A stretch of DNA of 64,000 nt. Source: Chitinophaga agrisoli. Its GTDB lineage: Bacteria; Bacteroidota; Bacteroidia; Chitinophagales; Chitinophagaceae. The notes beneath the pieces were generated by a model, which was not told the DNA's origin, did not search any database, and worked only from the letters and a program-made list of their open reading frames with translations. Made by a program: the position numbers and the translations under genes. The stretch is from assembly GCF_008386695.1 (NCBI RefSeq), contig NZ_VUOC01000001.1, positions 1,152,347 to 1,216,346 on the forward strand, in the 5' to 3' direction. How positions within the stretch are numbered: the stretch's first letter is position 1; every line of letters begins with the position of its first letter. Below, piece after piece: positions 24,747-32,875 of this stretch.

Positions 24747-27462
24747 GAGCCTACTGGCCATCGCATTATGTTGCAGTGCAGGCATTCGTGTATCCGCCCA
24801 ACAGAAAGATACCATTCCTGTACCGGTAACTACCCAGCCAGACATGCCGGCGGCTTTGGGAAATCCGCAACAGTACGAGATTGCAGAAATCACCGTTACC
24901 GGCACCCAATACCTCGATAAGTCCCTGTTGATCTCCCTGTCAGGCCTTAACGTAGGCGATAAGGTAGTATACCCCGGCGGCGACCAGTTTGCCAAGGCTA
25001 TCCAAACCCTCTGGGGCCAGCGCCTGTTTGCCAATGTGGCCATTTATGTGACTAAAGTAGACGATGGCAAGATCTGGCTGGAAATAAACCTTACAGAAAG
25101 GCCCCGCCTCGCTAACTACATCTTCCGCGGCGTTAAGAAGTCTGAGGGCGAAGACCTGGCTAAAAAGGCCGGTCTCCGCAAAGGCGGCGTGATCACGGAA
25201 GCTATGAAGCAGAACGTGACCTCTGTGGTACGTAAGAACTATGAGGAAAAAGGCTACCGCAGCGTAACCACCACCATCACAGAGCGTACGGATACCTCCC
25301 AGGTAAACTCCGCAGATGTGATCTTTACCATAAACAAAGGCAGTAAAGTAAAGATCAACGATATTAATATAGTAGATAACCGTAACATAGGAGATTCCCG
25401 GATCAAGAAGAAAATGAAGGGCACCAAGGAGCGCACCCGCTTTACCCTGCACCCCGATAAAGAACAGGCATACGAGGATACCGTAAATATTCCATCAGAT
25501 TACTGGAAAACTTTCGGTTTCCTGGTCCCTTCCCGTACCGCAGAAGAGCTGGATCCCTATTTCCGCTTTAAACTGTTCACCTCTGCTAAATTTAACGAAA
25601 CCAAATACCTGGAAGATAAAGAGAAAGTGATCGCTTTCTACAACTCCCAGGGTTACCGCGATGCAGTGATCACCAAAGACACCACTTACTTAACCCGTCG
25701 TGGTGGCCTGAACGTGGACATGGCAGTATCCGAAGGCCGTAAATACTATTTTGGCGATATCAGCTGGAAAGGTAACACCCGTTATAATGACTCCCTGCTC
25801 ACCCGTGTGCTGGGTATCAAAAAAGGCGATACCTATAACCTGGAGCTGCTGGAAAAACGTATCGGTAAACAACTGTCACCGGAAGGCGGCGATATCAGTG
25901 GCCTGTATATGGACTATGGCTACCTGTTCTTCCGTATTGACCCGGTAGAAACTGGCATCCACGGAGATACCATCGACTACGAGATCCGTATTACCGAAGG
26001 CCCGCAGGCTACCATCAAGGAAGTGCGTATAGCCGGGAATGATAAGACCAACGAGCATGTGATCCGCCGTGAGCTGCGTACGCTGCCGGGTGAGAAGTTC
26101 AGCCGTGCTGACCTGATCCGTTCTCAGCGCCAGATTGCCAACCTGGGTTATTTTAACCCGGAAAAGATCGGCATCAACCCGGTGCCTAATATCCAGGACG
26201 GTACCGTGGATATCGACTATACCGTAGAGGAAAAAGCCAATGACCAGCTGGAGCTGTCTGCCGGCTGGGGCGGTTATATCGGTCTGACCGGTACCCTGGG
26301 CGTAACGTTCAACAACTTCTCCCTGCGTAACATCTTCCGTAAGGAAACCTGGGACCCGTTGCCCAGCGGCGACGGTCAGAAACTGTCCGTAAGGGTATCC
26401 TCAAACGGTAAGGCTTACCGCTCTTACAACTTCTCCTTTACGGAGCCGTGGCTGGGTGGTAAGAAACAGAACCAGTTCTCTGTTAACTTCTACAGCAGCT
26501 ACCAGAACCCGAGCGCTTATAATGAATATATATATGGTACCACTACCGGCTCCGATACCTACTTTAAAGTATTGGGCGCCTCTGTTTCCCTGGGTAAACA
26601 GCTGAAATGGCCGGATGACTACTTTACGCTGATCTACGCGCTGAACTATCAGCAGTATAAGCTCAAGAACTACGATTACTTCAACGTAGGTTTTGCAAAT
26701 GGTACCTCCAATAACATCAGCGTAAAATTGACACTGGCCCGTTCTTCTGTGGATCAGCAGATCTTCCCCAGAAGCGGTTCCAACTTCCTGATCAGCGGCC
26801 AGTTCACACCACCGTACTCCCTGTTCAATCCTGAAAAGGATTATACCAAGGAGCCGATCGCCGATCAGTTCAACTTCATAGAATACCAGAAATACCGCTT
26901 TAACGCAGAATGGTATGTGCCGCTGAGCAAACCCAAAGGCACAGAGAACAAATCCTTTGTGCTGAAGGTGGCTGCCAAATTCGGTTACATCAGCCGGTAT
27001 AATAACCGTACCACCCTGTCGCCCTTTGGCCGCTTTGAGCTGGGTGGCGATGGTCTGAGCAACTTCGCGATCTATGACCGTGATATCATCTCCCAGCGCG
27101 GTTACCCGGTTTATTATACCAGCAATCCTAAGCTGAACCCGGAAAACGGTCAGCCTGTCGGATATGAAGGGTTCACTATCTTCAATAAATATGTAATGGA
27201 GCTGCGTTATCCGTTGAGCCTCAACCCAAGTTCCACCATCTTTGGTCTGGCGTTCCTGGAGGCAGCTAACGGTTACCGCGATTTCAACGAATATAACCCG
27301 TTCCGCCTGCGCCGCTCTGCAGGTCTGGGTATGCGCTTCTACCTGCCTATGTTTGGCCTGCTCGGGTTTGACTATGGCATAGGTTTTGACCGTCTGACCC
27401 CTGGAAACGGACTCAAGGACGCAGGTAAGTTTACGTTTATGCTTGGCTTTGAGCCGGAATGA
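24727..27462 (+). CDS. bamA: Outer membrane protein assembly factor BamA
   Basis: Central Omp85 insertase of the BAM complex. Start chosen at the ATG at 24727 (MKKLFPKSLL), giving a proper signal peptide ending RVSAQ; an earlier ATG at 24697 lies well inside uppS. 911 residues. Five POTRA repeats cover about residues 40-470, seen for example in YEIAEITVTGTQYLDKSLL, YYFGDISWKGNTRYNDSLLT and ATIKEVRIAGNDKTNEHVIR. The barrel follows, with the substrate-handling motif region RYPLSLNPSSTIFGLAFLEA and ending GKFTFMLGFEPE. It is followed 60 bp later by two OmpH/Skp chaperone genes, the standard Bacteroidota order. Confidence 0.96.
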   Translation: MKKLFPKSLLAIALCCSAGIRVSAQQKDTIPVPVTTQPDMPAALGNPQQYEIAEITVTGTQYLDKSLLISLSGLNVGDKVVYPGGDQFAKAIQTLWGQRLFANVAIYVTKVDDGKIWLEINLTERPRLANYIFRGVKKSEGEDLAKKAGLRKGGVITEAMKQNVTSVVRKNYEEKGYRSVTTTITERTDTSQVNSADVIFTINKGSKVKINDINIVDNRNIGDSRIKKKMKGTKERTRFTLHPDKEQAYEDTVNIPSDYWKTFGFLVPSRTAEELDPYFRFKLFTSAKFNETKYLEDKEKVIAFYNSQGYRDAVITKDTTYLTRRGGLNVDMAVSEGRKYYFGDISWKGNTRYNDSLLTRVLGIKKGDTYNLELLEKRIGKQLSPEGGDISGLYMDYGYLFFRIDPVETGIHGDTIDYEIRITEGPQATIKEVRIAGNDKTNEHVIRRELRTLPGEKFSRADLIRSQRQIANLGYFNPEKIGINPVPNIQDGTVDIDYTVEEKANDQLELSAGWGGYIGLTGTLGVTFNNFSLRNIFRKETWDPLPSGDGQKLSVRVSSNGKAYRSYNFSFTEPWLGGKKQNQFSVNFYSSYQNPSAYNEYIYGTTTGSDTYFKVLGASVSLGKQLKWPDDYFTLIYALNYQQYKLKNYDYFNVGFANGTSNNISVKLTLARSSVDQQIFPRSGSNFLISGQFTPPYSLFNPEKDYTKEPIADQFNFIEYQKYRFNAEWYVPLSKPKGTENKSFVLKVAAKFGYISRYNNRTTLSPFGRFELGGDGLSNFAIYDRDIISQRGYPVYYTSNPKLNPENGQPVGYEGFTIFNKYVMELRYPLSLNPSSTIFGLAFLEAANGYRDFNEYNPFRLRRSAGLGMRFYLPMFGLLGFDYGIGFDRLTPGNGLKDAGKFTFMLGFEPE

Positions 27463-27516
27463 TGTTAATACAATTTTTATATTTTATATTGCGTTTTCGT
27501 TGCGAACTAAATTAAT

Positions 27517-28038
27517 ATGGATATGAAAAAACTATTTATCACATTAGCGGTTATCCTTGCTGCCACCTTTGCAGCCAATGCGCAGCGCTATTGTGTGATA
27601 GACACAAAATATATTTTGGAAAGCATTCCTGATTATAAGGATGCCCAAACGAAACTGGATGCAATAGCGGAACAATGGCAGAAAGAGATAGACGCCAAGT
27701 TCCAGGATATAGATAAGATGTACAAAGCCTATCAGGCAGAACAGGTGATGCTGACAGACGAGTTGAAGACGAAAAGGGAAGATGAGATAGTAGCCAAGGA
27801 AAAGGACGCAAAGGACCTGCAGCGTAAGCGCTTTGGATACGAGGGGGACCTGTTCAAGAAACGGGAAGAGCTGATAAAACCGATACAGGATAAGATCTAC
27901 AATGCGGTGCAGAAAATGGCTGCCAGCAGGATGTATGATTTTGTACTGGATAAATCAGGGGGCATTACCGTTATTTTCTCAGACCCTAAGCTGGACAAAA
28001 GCGAAGATATATTGCGCGCAATGGGCGTAAAGAAGTGA
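27517..28038 (+). CDS. OmpH/Skp family periplasmic chaperone
   Basis: 173 residues (an internal ATG two codons later is also possible). Signal peptide LFITLAVILAATFAANAQ. The mature part starts RYCVIDTKYILESIPDYKDAQ, the OmpH signature, and then forms a long coiled coil (about 45-125, many K/E/Q with heptads), ending DFVLDKSGGITVIFSD. Skp-type trimers clasp unfolded outer-membrane proteins on their way to BamA. First of two tandem paralogues, 52 bp apart. Confidence 0.92.
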   Translation: MDMKKLFITLAVILAATFAANAQRYCVIDTKYILESIPDYKDAQTKLDAIAEQWQKEIDAKFQDIDKMYKAYQAEQVMLTDELKTKREDEIVAKEKDAKDLQRKRFGYEGDLFKKREELIKPIQDKIYNAVQKMAASRMYDFVLDKSGGITVIFSDPKLDKSEDILRAMGVKK

Positions 28039-28090
28039 ACCATTTTTTAACCGATAAGTTTTAAATTTTTTTCAAAACACAGACAACATC

Positions 28091-28600
28091 ATGAAGAAGT
28101 TCGTAATTATCGCTTTTGTAGCAGTAGCTGGCTTATTCAGTGTAAATGCAATGGCGCAGGCTAAAATAGCTCACATTAACACTCAGGCATTACTGGATGC
28201 CATGCCCGAAACGAAAACCGCACAGGGCTCCCTGCAAACCTATGCCCAATCCCTCGAAGCAGACGGTAAAGGACTGGTAGATGAGTACACTCGTAAAATG
28301 AAGGATTTTGACTCCCTGGCTGCCAGCATGACCGATAACATGAAAGAGATCAAAGGAAAAGAAATACAGGATATACAGCGCCGTATTGAAGAATACCGTC
28401 AGTCTGCTGATCAGAAGATCGACGCAAAACGCCAGGAAGTGCTGAAACCTATCTACGACAAAGCCCGTAAGGCAATCGAAGACGTAGCTAAGGAAAAAGG
28501 TTACGGCTATGTACTGGATAGCTCTGTAGGCGTATTGCTGGTATCTCCTGCTGGTGATGACCTGCTGCCGGCGGTTAAGACCAAACTGGCGCTTAAATAA
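28091..28600 (+). CDS. OmpH/Skp family periplasmic chaperone, second copy
   Basis: 169 residues. Signal peptide VIIAFVAVAGLFSVNAMAQ, then KIAHINTQALLDAMPETKTAQ, a coiled-coil middle (about 50-130, with DIQRRIEEYRQSADQKIDAK) and a conserved end GYGYVLDSSVGVLLVSPAGDDL. It is a diverged paralogue of the preceding gene and probably shares its transcript. It is closed by a strong terminator at 28638-28675. Confidence 0.93.
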   Translation: MKKFVIIAFVAVAGLFSVNAMAQAKIAHINTQALLDAMPETKTAQGSLQTYAQSLEADGKGLVDEYTRKMKDFDSLAASMTDNMKEIKGKEIQDIQRRIEEYRQSADQKIDAKRQEVLKPIYDKARKAIEDVAKEKGYGYVLDSSVGVLLVSPAGDDLLPAVKTKLALK

Positions 28601-28637
28601 TTTATAATAAGCAGTTGTGATGATCTTTTATAGCTGC

Positions 28638-28675
28638 AAAACAGAAAGCCTGCCACACGGCAGGCTTTCTGTTTT
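28638..28675 (+). terminator. Terminator of the bamA-ompH-ompH unit
   Basis: A perfect 17-bp stem (28638-28654 with 28659-28675; AAAACAGAAAGCCTGCC) has an ACAC loop and a terminal TTTT. It is the strongest intrinsic terminator in the window. Confidence 0.9.
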
Positions 28676-28995
28676 AACAGGGGATTAGCCCATTGCACTC
28701 ATTTCCCCATCAGCATCAGCGAGCGGCCCCGGCGGGCTGGTGTATGGCTGGCGTCCACACCCTGGCACACTAAACACGCCGTTCCGGCGATTTACACGCC
28801 TTCCCCGGCAGATGGCATGCAGGCAGGCCAGCGCATCGCCCTGGCGCACTAAACACCCTGTTCCGGCGATTTACACACCCACCCGGACACGCCGGCATAT
28901 TGCCAGCCAGCGCACCCGTCCCGGGCTTACCAGCACATTATTCCCACCTCTTTCCCGCATCAAATTTTTTTCTTTACATTTAAAAAAATTTCTCC
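28676..28995. other. GC-rich intergenic stretch without a supported gene
   Basis: About 320 bases between the ompH terminator and the rpmH promoter. It is richer in GC than other gaps and contains two 39-base direct repeats (28762-28800, 28841-28879). A 102-codon ORF at 28740-29048 covers the repeats and runs across the rpmH promoter; its composition is unlike a protein and I do not call it. Confidence 0.6.
28762..28879. repeat. Pair of 39-base direct repeats
   Basis: Copies at 28762-28800 and 28841-28879 match at 35 of 39 positions and are 79 bases apart start to start. Each contains CACTAAACAC and GTTCCGGCGATTTACAC. With only two copies and a non-unit spacer, this is not a CRISPR array. 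Confidence 0.75.
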
Positions 28996-29003
28996 TACCT
29001 TTG
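28996..29003 (+). promoter_or_regulatory. -7 box for rpmH-rnpA
   Basis: TACCTTTG fits TAnnTTTG and lies 73 bases before the rpmH ATG. An A/T-rich tract is upstream; no exact -33 TTTG. Confidence 0.45.
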
Positions 29004-29076
29004 CCTTCCATTTTGAAAACAGGTAATACTTGTTTCAGAGGGATTTAAGTATAGTACAGGTAAAACATAAAAGAAA

Positions 29077-29232
29077 ATGAAACGTACTTTTCAACCGCAT
29101 AACAGGCGCAGAAAGAGCGTCCATGGCTTCAGAAAGAGAATGGAAACTGCTAACGGCCGTAAAGTATTGGCATCCCGCAGGGCTAAAGGTCGTAAGAAGC
29201 TGACGGTATCCGACGAGCGGAAGCTGAAATAA
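29077..29232 (+). CDS. rpmH: Ribosomal protein bL34
   Basis: A 51-residue basic protein read directly from the sequence: it begins [20 protein letters not shown] and ends SDERKLK. The hallmark KRTFQP start, the HGFRKRM segment and the [13 protein letters not shown] end identify bL34 of the large ribosomal subunit. The ATG at 29077 has a purine-rich stretch just before it. The TAA at 29230-29232 is followed without frame change by the rnpA reading frame, so ribosomes finishing rpmH end in the frame of rnpA. Confidence 0.97.
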   Translation: MKRTFQPHNRRRKSVHGFRKRMETANGRKVLASRRAKGRKKLTVSDERKLK

Positions 29233-29253
29233 GATCGTAAAAATCAATACGCT

Positions 29254-29682
29254 ATAAAAACTTATTCTTTTAGAAAGGAAGAAAGGTTAAAGAGCAGGAA
29301 ACTGATTGAAACGCTTTTTCGGGAAGGAAAAGCGTTTTCTGTTTTTCCATACCGGGTTATTTATATGCCCGTAAAGCTGCCTGCAGAGGAATATCCTGTG
29401 CAGGTAGGCTTCAGTGCGGCCTCCCGCCACTTTCCCCGCGCTGTAGACCGTAACCGTGTAAAGCGTCTGGGCCGTGAAGCCTGGCGCCTGCAGAAACAGG
29501 TCCTCTATGACCACCTACGCCAGCACTCGCTACAGCTGGCTATTTTCCTCATTTACACCGACAAAAAAATAGCCCCTTTTCCTACCCTGCACCATAAAAT
29601 TTCGGTAATTTTAGAGCGTTTGAAGAAAGCAACGGAGCCTAAAGAGCCGCTGAATGAAGCGCAGCAAGGTGAAGTTCCGTGA
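29254..29682 (+). CDS. rnpA: Ribonuclease P protein component, non-canonical start
   Basis: The protein subunit of RNase P, which matures tRNA 5' ends. The diagnostic RNR motif is present in [18 protein letters not shown]. The conserved N-terminal helix and strand ([16 protein letters not shown], then FPYRVIYM) lies in an open frame that begins after the rpmH stop at 29230, and between that stop and the ATG at 29365 there is no ATG, GTG or TTG. The codon where a start is expected is ATA at 29254 (ATA AAA ACT TAT). I place the start there tentatively; CTG at 29302 or the ATG at 29365 would cut away conserved residues. About 142 residues with this start. The 3' end is close to or overlaps yidD. 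Confidence 0.82.
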   Translation: MKTYSFRKEERLKSRKLIETLFREGKAFSVFPYRVIYMPVKLPAEEYPVQVGFSAASRHFPRAVDRNRVKRLGREAWRLQKQVLYDHLRQHSLQLAIFLIYTDKKIAPFPTLHHKISVILERLKKATEPKEPLNEAQQGEVP

Positions 29683-29725
29683 GACCACTGAAAAGACTGA
29701 TTTTGACGAACGAAACAACTACTTG

Positions 29726-29974
29726 ATGGGCAGACTCGTGAAAAATCCATCCATCCTGGTTTGGCTGGGTTATCCATTTATTGGTTTGATCAGGATTTAT
29801 CAATGGGGTATCTCGCCGTTACTGGGCGCCAAATGCCGTTATACGCCTTCCTGCTCGCAATATGGTATCACAGCACTCAAAAAACACGGTATATTCAAAG
29901 GGGGCTTTCTGACTATTAAACGTATCCTGTCCTGCCACCCATGGGGCGGACATGGTTATGACCCGGTTCCATAG
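29726..29974 (+). CDS. yidD: Membrane protein insertion efficiency factor YidD
   Basis: 82 residues from the ATG at 29726 (MGRLVKNPS). An in-frame ATG at 29654 would overlap rnpA by 29 bases and add an atypical charged stretch. Family signature: [12 protein letters not shown], then [39 protein letters not shown] and YDPVP. YidD is a small amphipathic inner-membrane-associated protein that helps YidC-dependent insertion. The order rpmH-rnpA-yidD is a conserved bacterial block. Confidence 0.94.
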   Translation: MGRLVKNPSILVWLGYPFIGLIRIYQWGISPLLGAKCRYTPSCSQYGITALKKHGIFKGGFLTIKRILSCHPWGGHGYDPVP

Positions 29975-30069
29975 CAAAACACGCAGCCCGCAACCCGTAG
30001 CCCCACCGCTGCGCGTACCCGCTGCCACCCATAGCAATAACGAACAGAGTAACTAACCACCTGATAAAG

Positions 30070-30132
30070 AGACAGCTAATGGCTAAATGCCAGGAGCCAA
30101 CAGCTAAATGCTAACCGCTAACAGCTAACAAA
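30070..30132. repeat. Heptamer-array inverted repeat, family B, copy 3
   Basis: Units GCTAATG, GCTAAAT, GCCAGGA, GCCAACA, GCTAAAT, GCTAACC, GCTAACA, GCTAACA run in one direction up to the start of the S41 protease gene. It has a weaker inverted component than copies 1 and 2. Confidence 0.65.
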
Positions 30133-30137
30133 CAAAC

Positions 30138-31802
30138 ATGCGAAACATCTTTCATAAAAAGGGAAAAATCCTGCTCCTCGCACTCGTGCTCCTGGCAGGC
30201 GCCGGTATACTGGCTTTTAACGAAAATGATAAGTACTTCCAGATAGCCAAGAACATGGACATTTTTGCCGCTTTCTACCGCGAGCTCAATACTTACTATG
30301 TAGACGACCTTTCGCCGGAAAAAGTGATGCATAAGGGCATTGAGGCCATGCTGGAAGAAACAGACCCCTATACGGACTTTGTGCCGGAAGAGAACCTGGA
30401 CGATCTTAAATTCATGGCTACCGGTAAATATGGCGGCGTAGGCGCTTCCATCAACACCAACGGAGATACCACCGTGATCACAGACATCTACGAAGGCAGC
30501 CCCATGCACCGGGCCGGCGTAAAACCCGGCGATCTGCTCCTGTCCCTGGATGGTAAGCCCACCAAAGGCATGGACCAGGAAGAAATAAGCCGGCTTCTGA
30601 AAGGCGCTCCCGGCACCTCCCTGGATATGGTGCTGCAGAACCCCATGACAGGCAAGGATGTCACCAAAAAGATCGTAAGGGAAGAGATCAACGTAATGCC
30701 CGTAAGTTATTCCGGCATGGTGAATAACGACATAGGCTACATCAAAATGGTGCAGTTCACAGAGAACAGCGGCGCACAGGTGCAGATGGCCTTCGAAAAG
30801 CTGAAACAACAGCAACCGGCCATGAATGGCGTGATCCTGGACCTGCGGGGCAATCCCGGCGGCCTGCTGGACGAAGCCGTGGCCGTATCCAATATCTTTA
30901 TTGATAAGAATAAGCTCATTGTAAGCACCAAAGGCAAGGTAAAGAACTGGGACCGGGAGTATAAGACGCCCCAGGCGCCCGTAGATATGAATATCCCCCT
31001 CGTGGTGCTCACCAACCGCTCCTCCGCCTCGGCCTCAGAAATAGTGGCCGGCGCCGTGCAGGACCTGGATAGGGGCGTGGTCATAGGCCAACGTTCCTTT
31101 GGTAAAGGACTGGTACAAACTACCCGCCCCCTGCCTTATAACGCCAAATTAAAAGTAACTACCGCCAAATATTATACGCCCAGCGGCCGCTGTATCCAGG
31201 CTATCGACTACTCCCACCGTAATGAGGAAGGGGAAGTGGATTATGTGCCGGATTCCATGCGCCGTGCGTTTACCACCGTGGCCGGCCGTAAAGTAAAAGA
31301 TGGCGGCGGCATAGAGCCGGATGACCAGGTAGAGCCGGTGTTCCTGAGCCAGGTGGCTATTACCCTGCTGCGCCGGCAATACATTTTCGATTATGCTACC
31401 CAGTACTACTATGCGCATCCTAAAGTTCAGGATGCCGGTACCTTCGAAATGACAGAAGACGATTTCTCAGACTTCCTCCGTTTCCTGGATGGCAAGGACT
31501 ACAGCTATAAAACCCATAGCGAAGAAGCGCTGGAAAGCTTTGAATCCACCGCCCGCAAAGAGAAGTATTACGATGCCGTGTCAAAGGAATTTGAAGCCCT
31601 GCAGCTAAAAATGAAACACGACAAAAAACAGGACCTGCTCAAAAATAAGACAGAGATCAAACGCCTGTTGGAAGAAGAGATCATGAACCGCTACTACCTG
31701 CAGAAAGGCCGCATAGAAAAATCGCTGGCCTGGGATAACGAGGTGAATGAAGCCGTAAAAGTGCTGCATGCGCCGGATCGTTACCACCACCTGCTGCAAT
31801 AA
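30138..31802 (+). CDS. S41 family C-terminal processing peptidase (CtpA/Prc-like)
   Basis: 554 residues. N-terminal membrane anchor or signal ILLLALVLLAGAGILAF. A PDZ domain covers about 85-175 (GGVGASINTNGDTTVITDIY, GVKPGDLLLSLDGKPTKGM). The protease core contains GVILDLRGNPGGLLDEAV and the Ser-Lys dyad: S298 in SASASE and K323 in SFGKG, 25 residues apart as in known Ctp enzymes. A long helical C-terminal extension (about 430-554) follows. It cuts periplasmic proteins at their C-termini, often envelope hydrolases or lipoproteins. It lies alone between the family B repeat and a strong terminator. Confidence 0.93.
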   Translation: MRNIFHKKGKILLLALVLLAGAGILAFNENDKYFQIAKNMDIFAAFYRELNTYYVDDLSPEKVMHKGIEAMLEETDPYTDFVPEENLDDLKFMATGKYGGVGASINTNGDTTVITDIYEGSPMHRAGVKPGDLLLSLDGKPTKGMDQEEISRLLKGAPGTSLDMVLQNPMTGKDVTKKIVREEINVMPVSYSGMVNNDIGYIKMVQFTENSGAQVQMAFEKLKQQQPAMNGVILDLRGNPGGLLDEAVAVSNIFIDKNKLIVSTKGKVKNWDREYKTPQAPVDMNIPLVVLTNRSSASASEIVAGAVQDLDRGVVIGQRSFGKGLVQTTRPLPYNAKLKVTTAKYYTPSGRCIQAIDYSHRNEEGEVDYVPDSMRRAFTTVAGRKVKDGGGIEPDDQVEPVFLSQVAITLLRRQYIFDYATQYYYAHPKVQDAGTFEMTEDDFSDFLRFLDGKDYSYKTHSEEALESFESTARKEKYYDAVSKEFEALQLKMKHDKKQDLLKNKTEIKRLLEEEIMNRYYLQKGRIEKSLAWDNEVNEAVKVLHAPDRYHHLLQ

Positions 31803-31828
31803 GCAAAAGCTGTTATAACAACAATATA

Positions 31829-31886
31829 AAGGATGCCGCATCCCTGCGCCAGTTTATCTTTCAGGGGAGCGGCATCCTTCTTTTTT
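31829..31886 (+). terminator. Terminator of the S41 protease gene
   Basis: An 11-bp stem AAGGATGCCGC/GCGGCATCCTT (31829-31839 with 31869-31879) is followed by a T-rich run. Confidence 0.75.
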
Positions 31887-32050
31887 ACTATTAGAAATCT
31901 ATTTTTTTTATTAGTTTGGAAACAGAAAAGGGGACCTGATTTCACGTTATACACGAAAGGCTGTACTGTTTTGACCGGATTTTTCTTAATTATAACATAA
32001 CATAGCCGCTAGGTCATTATTGATAATTTTACGTTTTTCCTGGCAATGTG

Positions 32051-32713
32051 ATGAATACGCAACAACATATAGATCCTGCTATCTGGGAGGCTTGCAAAGA
32101 GGGAGATAAGGCTGCTTACGCACATATCTATAAGTTGTATTATCCCCGGTTGTACAATTATGGTTGTAAGTTCACAGTAGATGCTGCCCTCATAGAGGAC
32201 AGTATACAGGAGATCTTTGTGCGTTTCTGGACCAACCGCGAAAAGCTGCTCGCAGTGCGGGAATTAAAGAGTTACCTCTTTGTTTCTTTCCGTCATCATC
32301 TCTTAAAATTACTGGCGCAATATAGAAGGAACAGGGAAGATCATATACTTGCAGATGGTTATGCGTTTGACCTGGAGATCTCCGCAGAACAGCAGCGGGT
32401 AGCCATAGAAGAACAACTGGAGCAGGTAACGGTATTAAATAATGCCCTGCATCATTTAACCCAGCGCCAGAAAGAAGCCGTTTTTTTCCGCTTCTACGAA
32501 GATATGAGCTATGAGGAGATTGCAAGTATTCTTAATATATCCGTTAAAGCCACTTATAAATTAGTTGCCCGCGCCATTGTTATGCTGCGCGATGCTTACC
32601 ATAATGCCCCGCTGGTAAAGGCCCTGGTGACCTTAGCCCCATTGATTGCCGCACTGGGCAGCCTGCAGCTGTCCGTATTGATCTGCGCACAGCAATTGCC
32701 GCTTCATTTCTAA
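32051..32713 (+). CDS. ECF RNA polymerase sigma factor (sigma-70 family)
   Basis: 220 residues from the ATG at 32051 (a GTG one codon earlier is possible). Region 2 is DKAAYAHIYKLYYPRLYNYG followed by DSIQEIFVRFWTNREKL. Region 4 is LTQRQKEAVFFRFYEDMSYE followed by IASILNISVKATYKLVARA, which binds the -35 element. After region 4 comes a hydrophobic tail (about 183-220, VKALVTLAPLIAALGSLQLS). The next genes are FecR and SusC, so this is the regulator of the uptake locus: an outer-membrane signal passes through SusC's STN domain to FecR, which releases the sigma factor. This is inferred from the classical FecI-FecR arrangement. Confidence 0.93.
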   Translation: MNTQQHIDPAIWEACKEGDKAAYAHIYKLYYPRLYNYGCKFTVDAALIEDSIQEIFVRFWTNREKLLAVRELKSYLFVSFRHHLLKLLAQYRRNREDHILADGYAFDLEISAEQQRVAIEEQLEQVTVLNNALHHLTQRQKEAVFFRFYEDMSYEEIASILNISVKATYKLVARAIVMLRDAYHNAPLVKALVTLAPLIAALGSLQLSVLICAQQLPLHF

Positions 32714-32875
32714 TTATTTCTTCCTTTTTAAATTGCCGCCTGTCCCCGTCTGTGGCGGTTTTCGCATATTAACTGCCACTCCATTTCTAAATATTTTTCA
32801 ACTATTTAAAAAAAACTGCTGATCCCGTGGGGTAAAAATCATCACCCGGAACTCCTGTAAGGGTAATAACAACAA

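Noticed and set aside
28762-28879. Possible CRISPR array
   Set aside because: Only two imperfect repeats, no further units and no cas genes in the window.
28740-29048. 102-codon ORF on the + strand before rpmH
   Set aside because: Covers two direct repeats and the rpmH promoter; Pro/Arg/Thr-rich translation without family resemblance.
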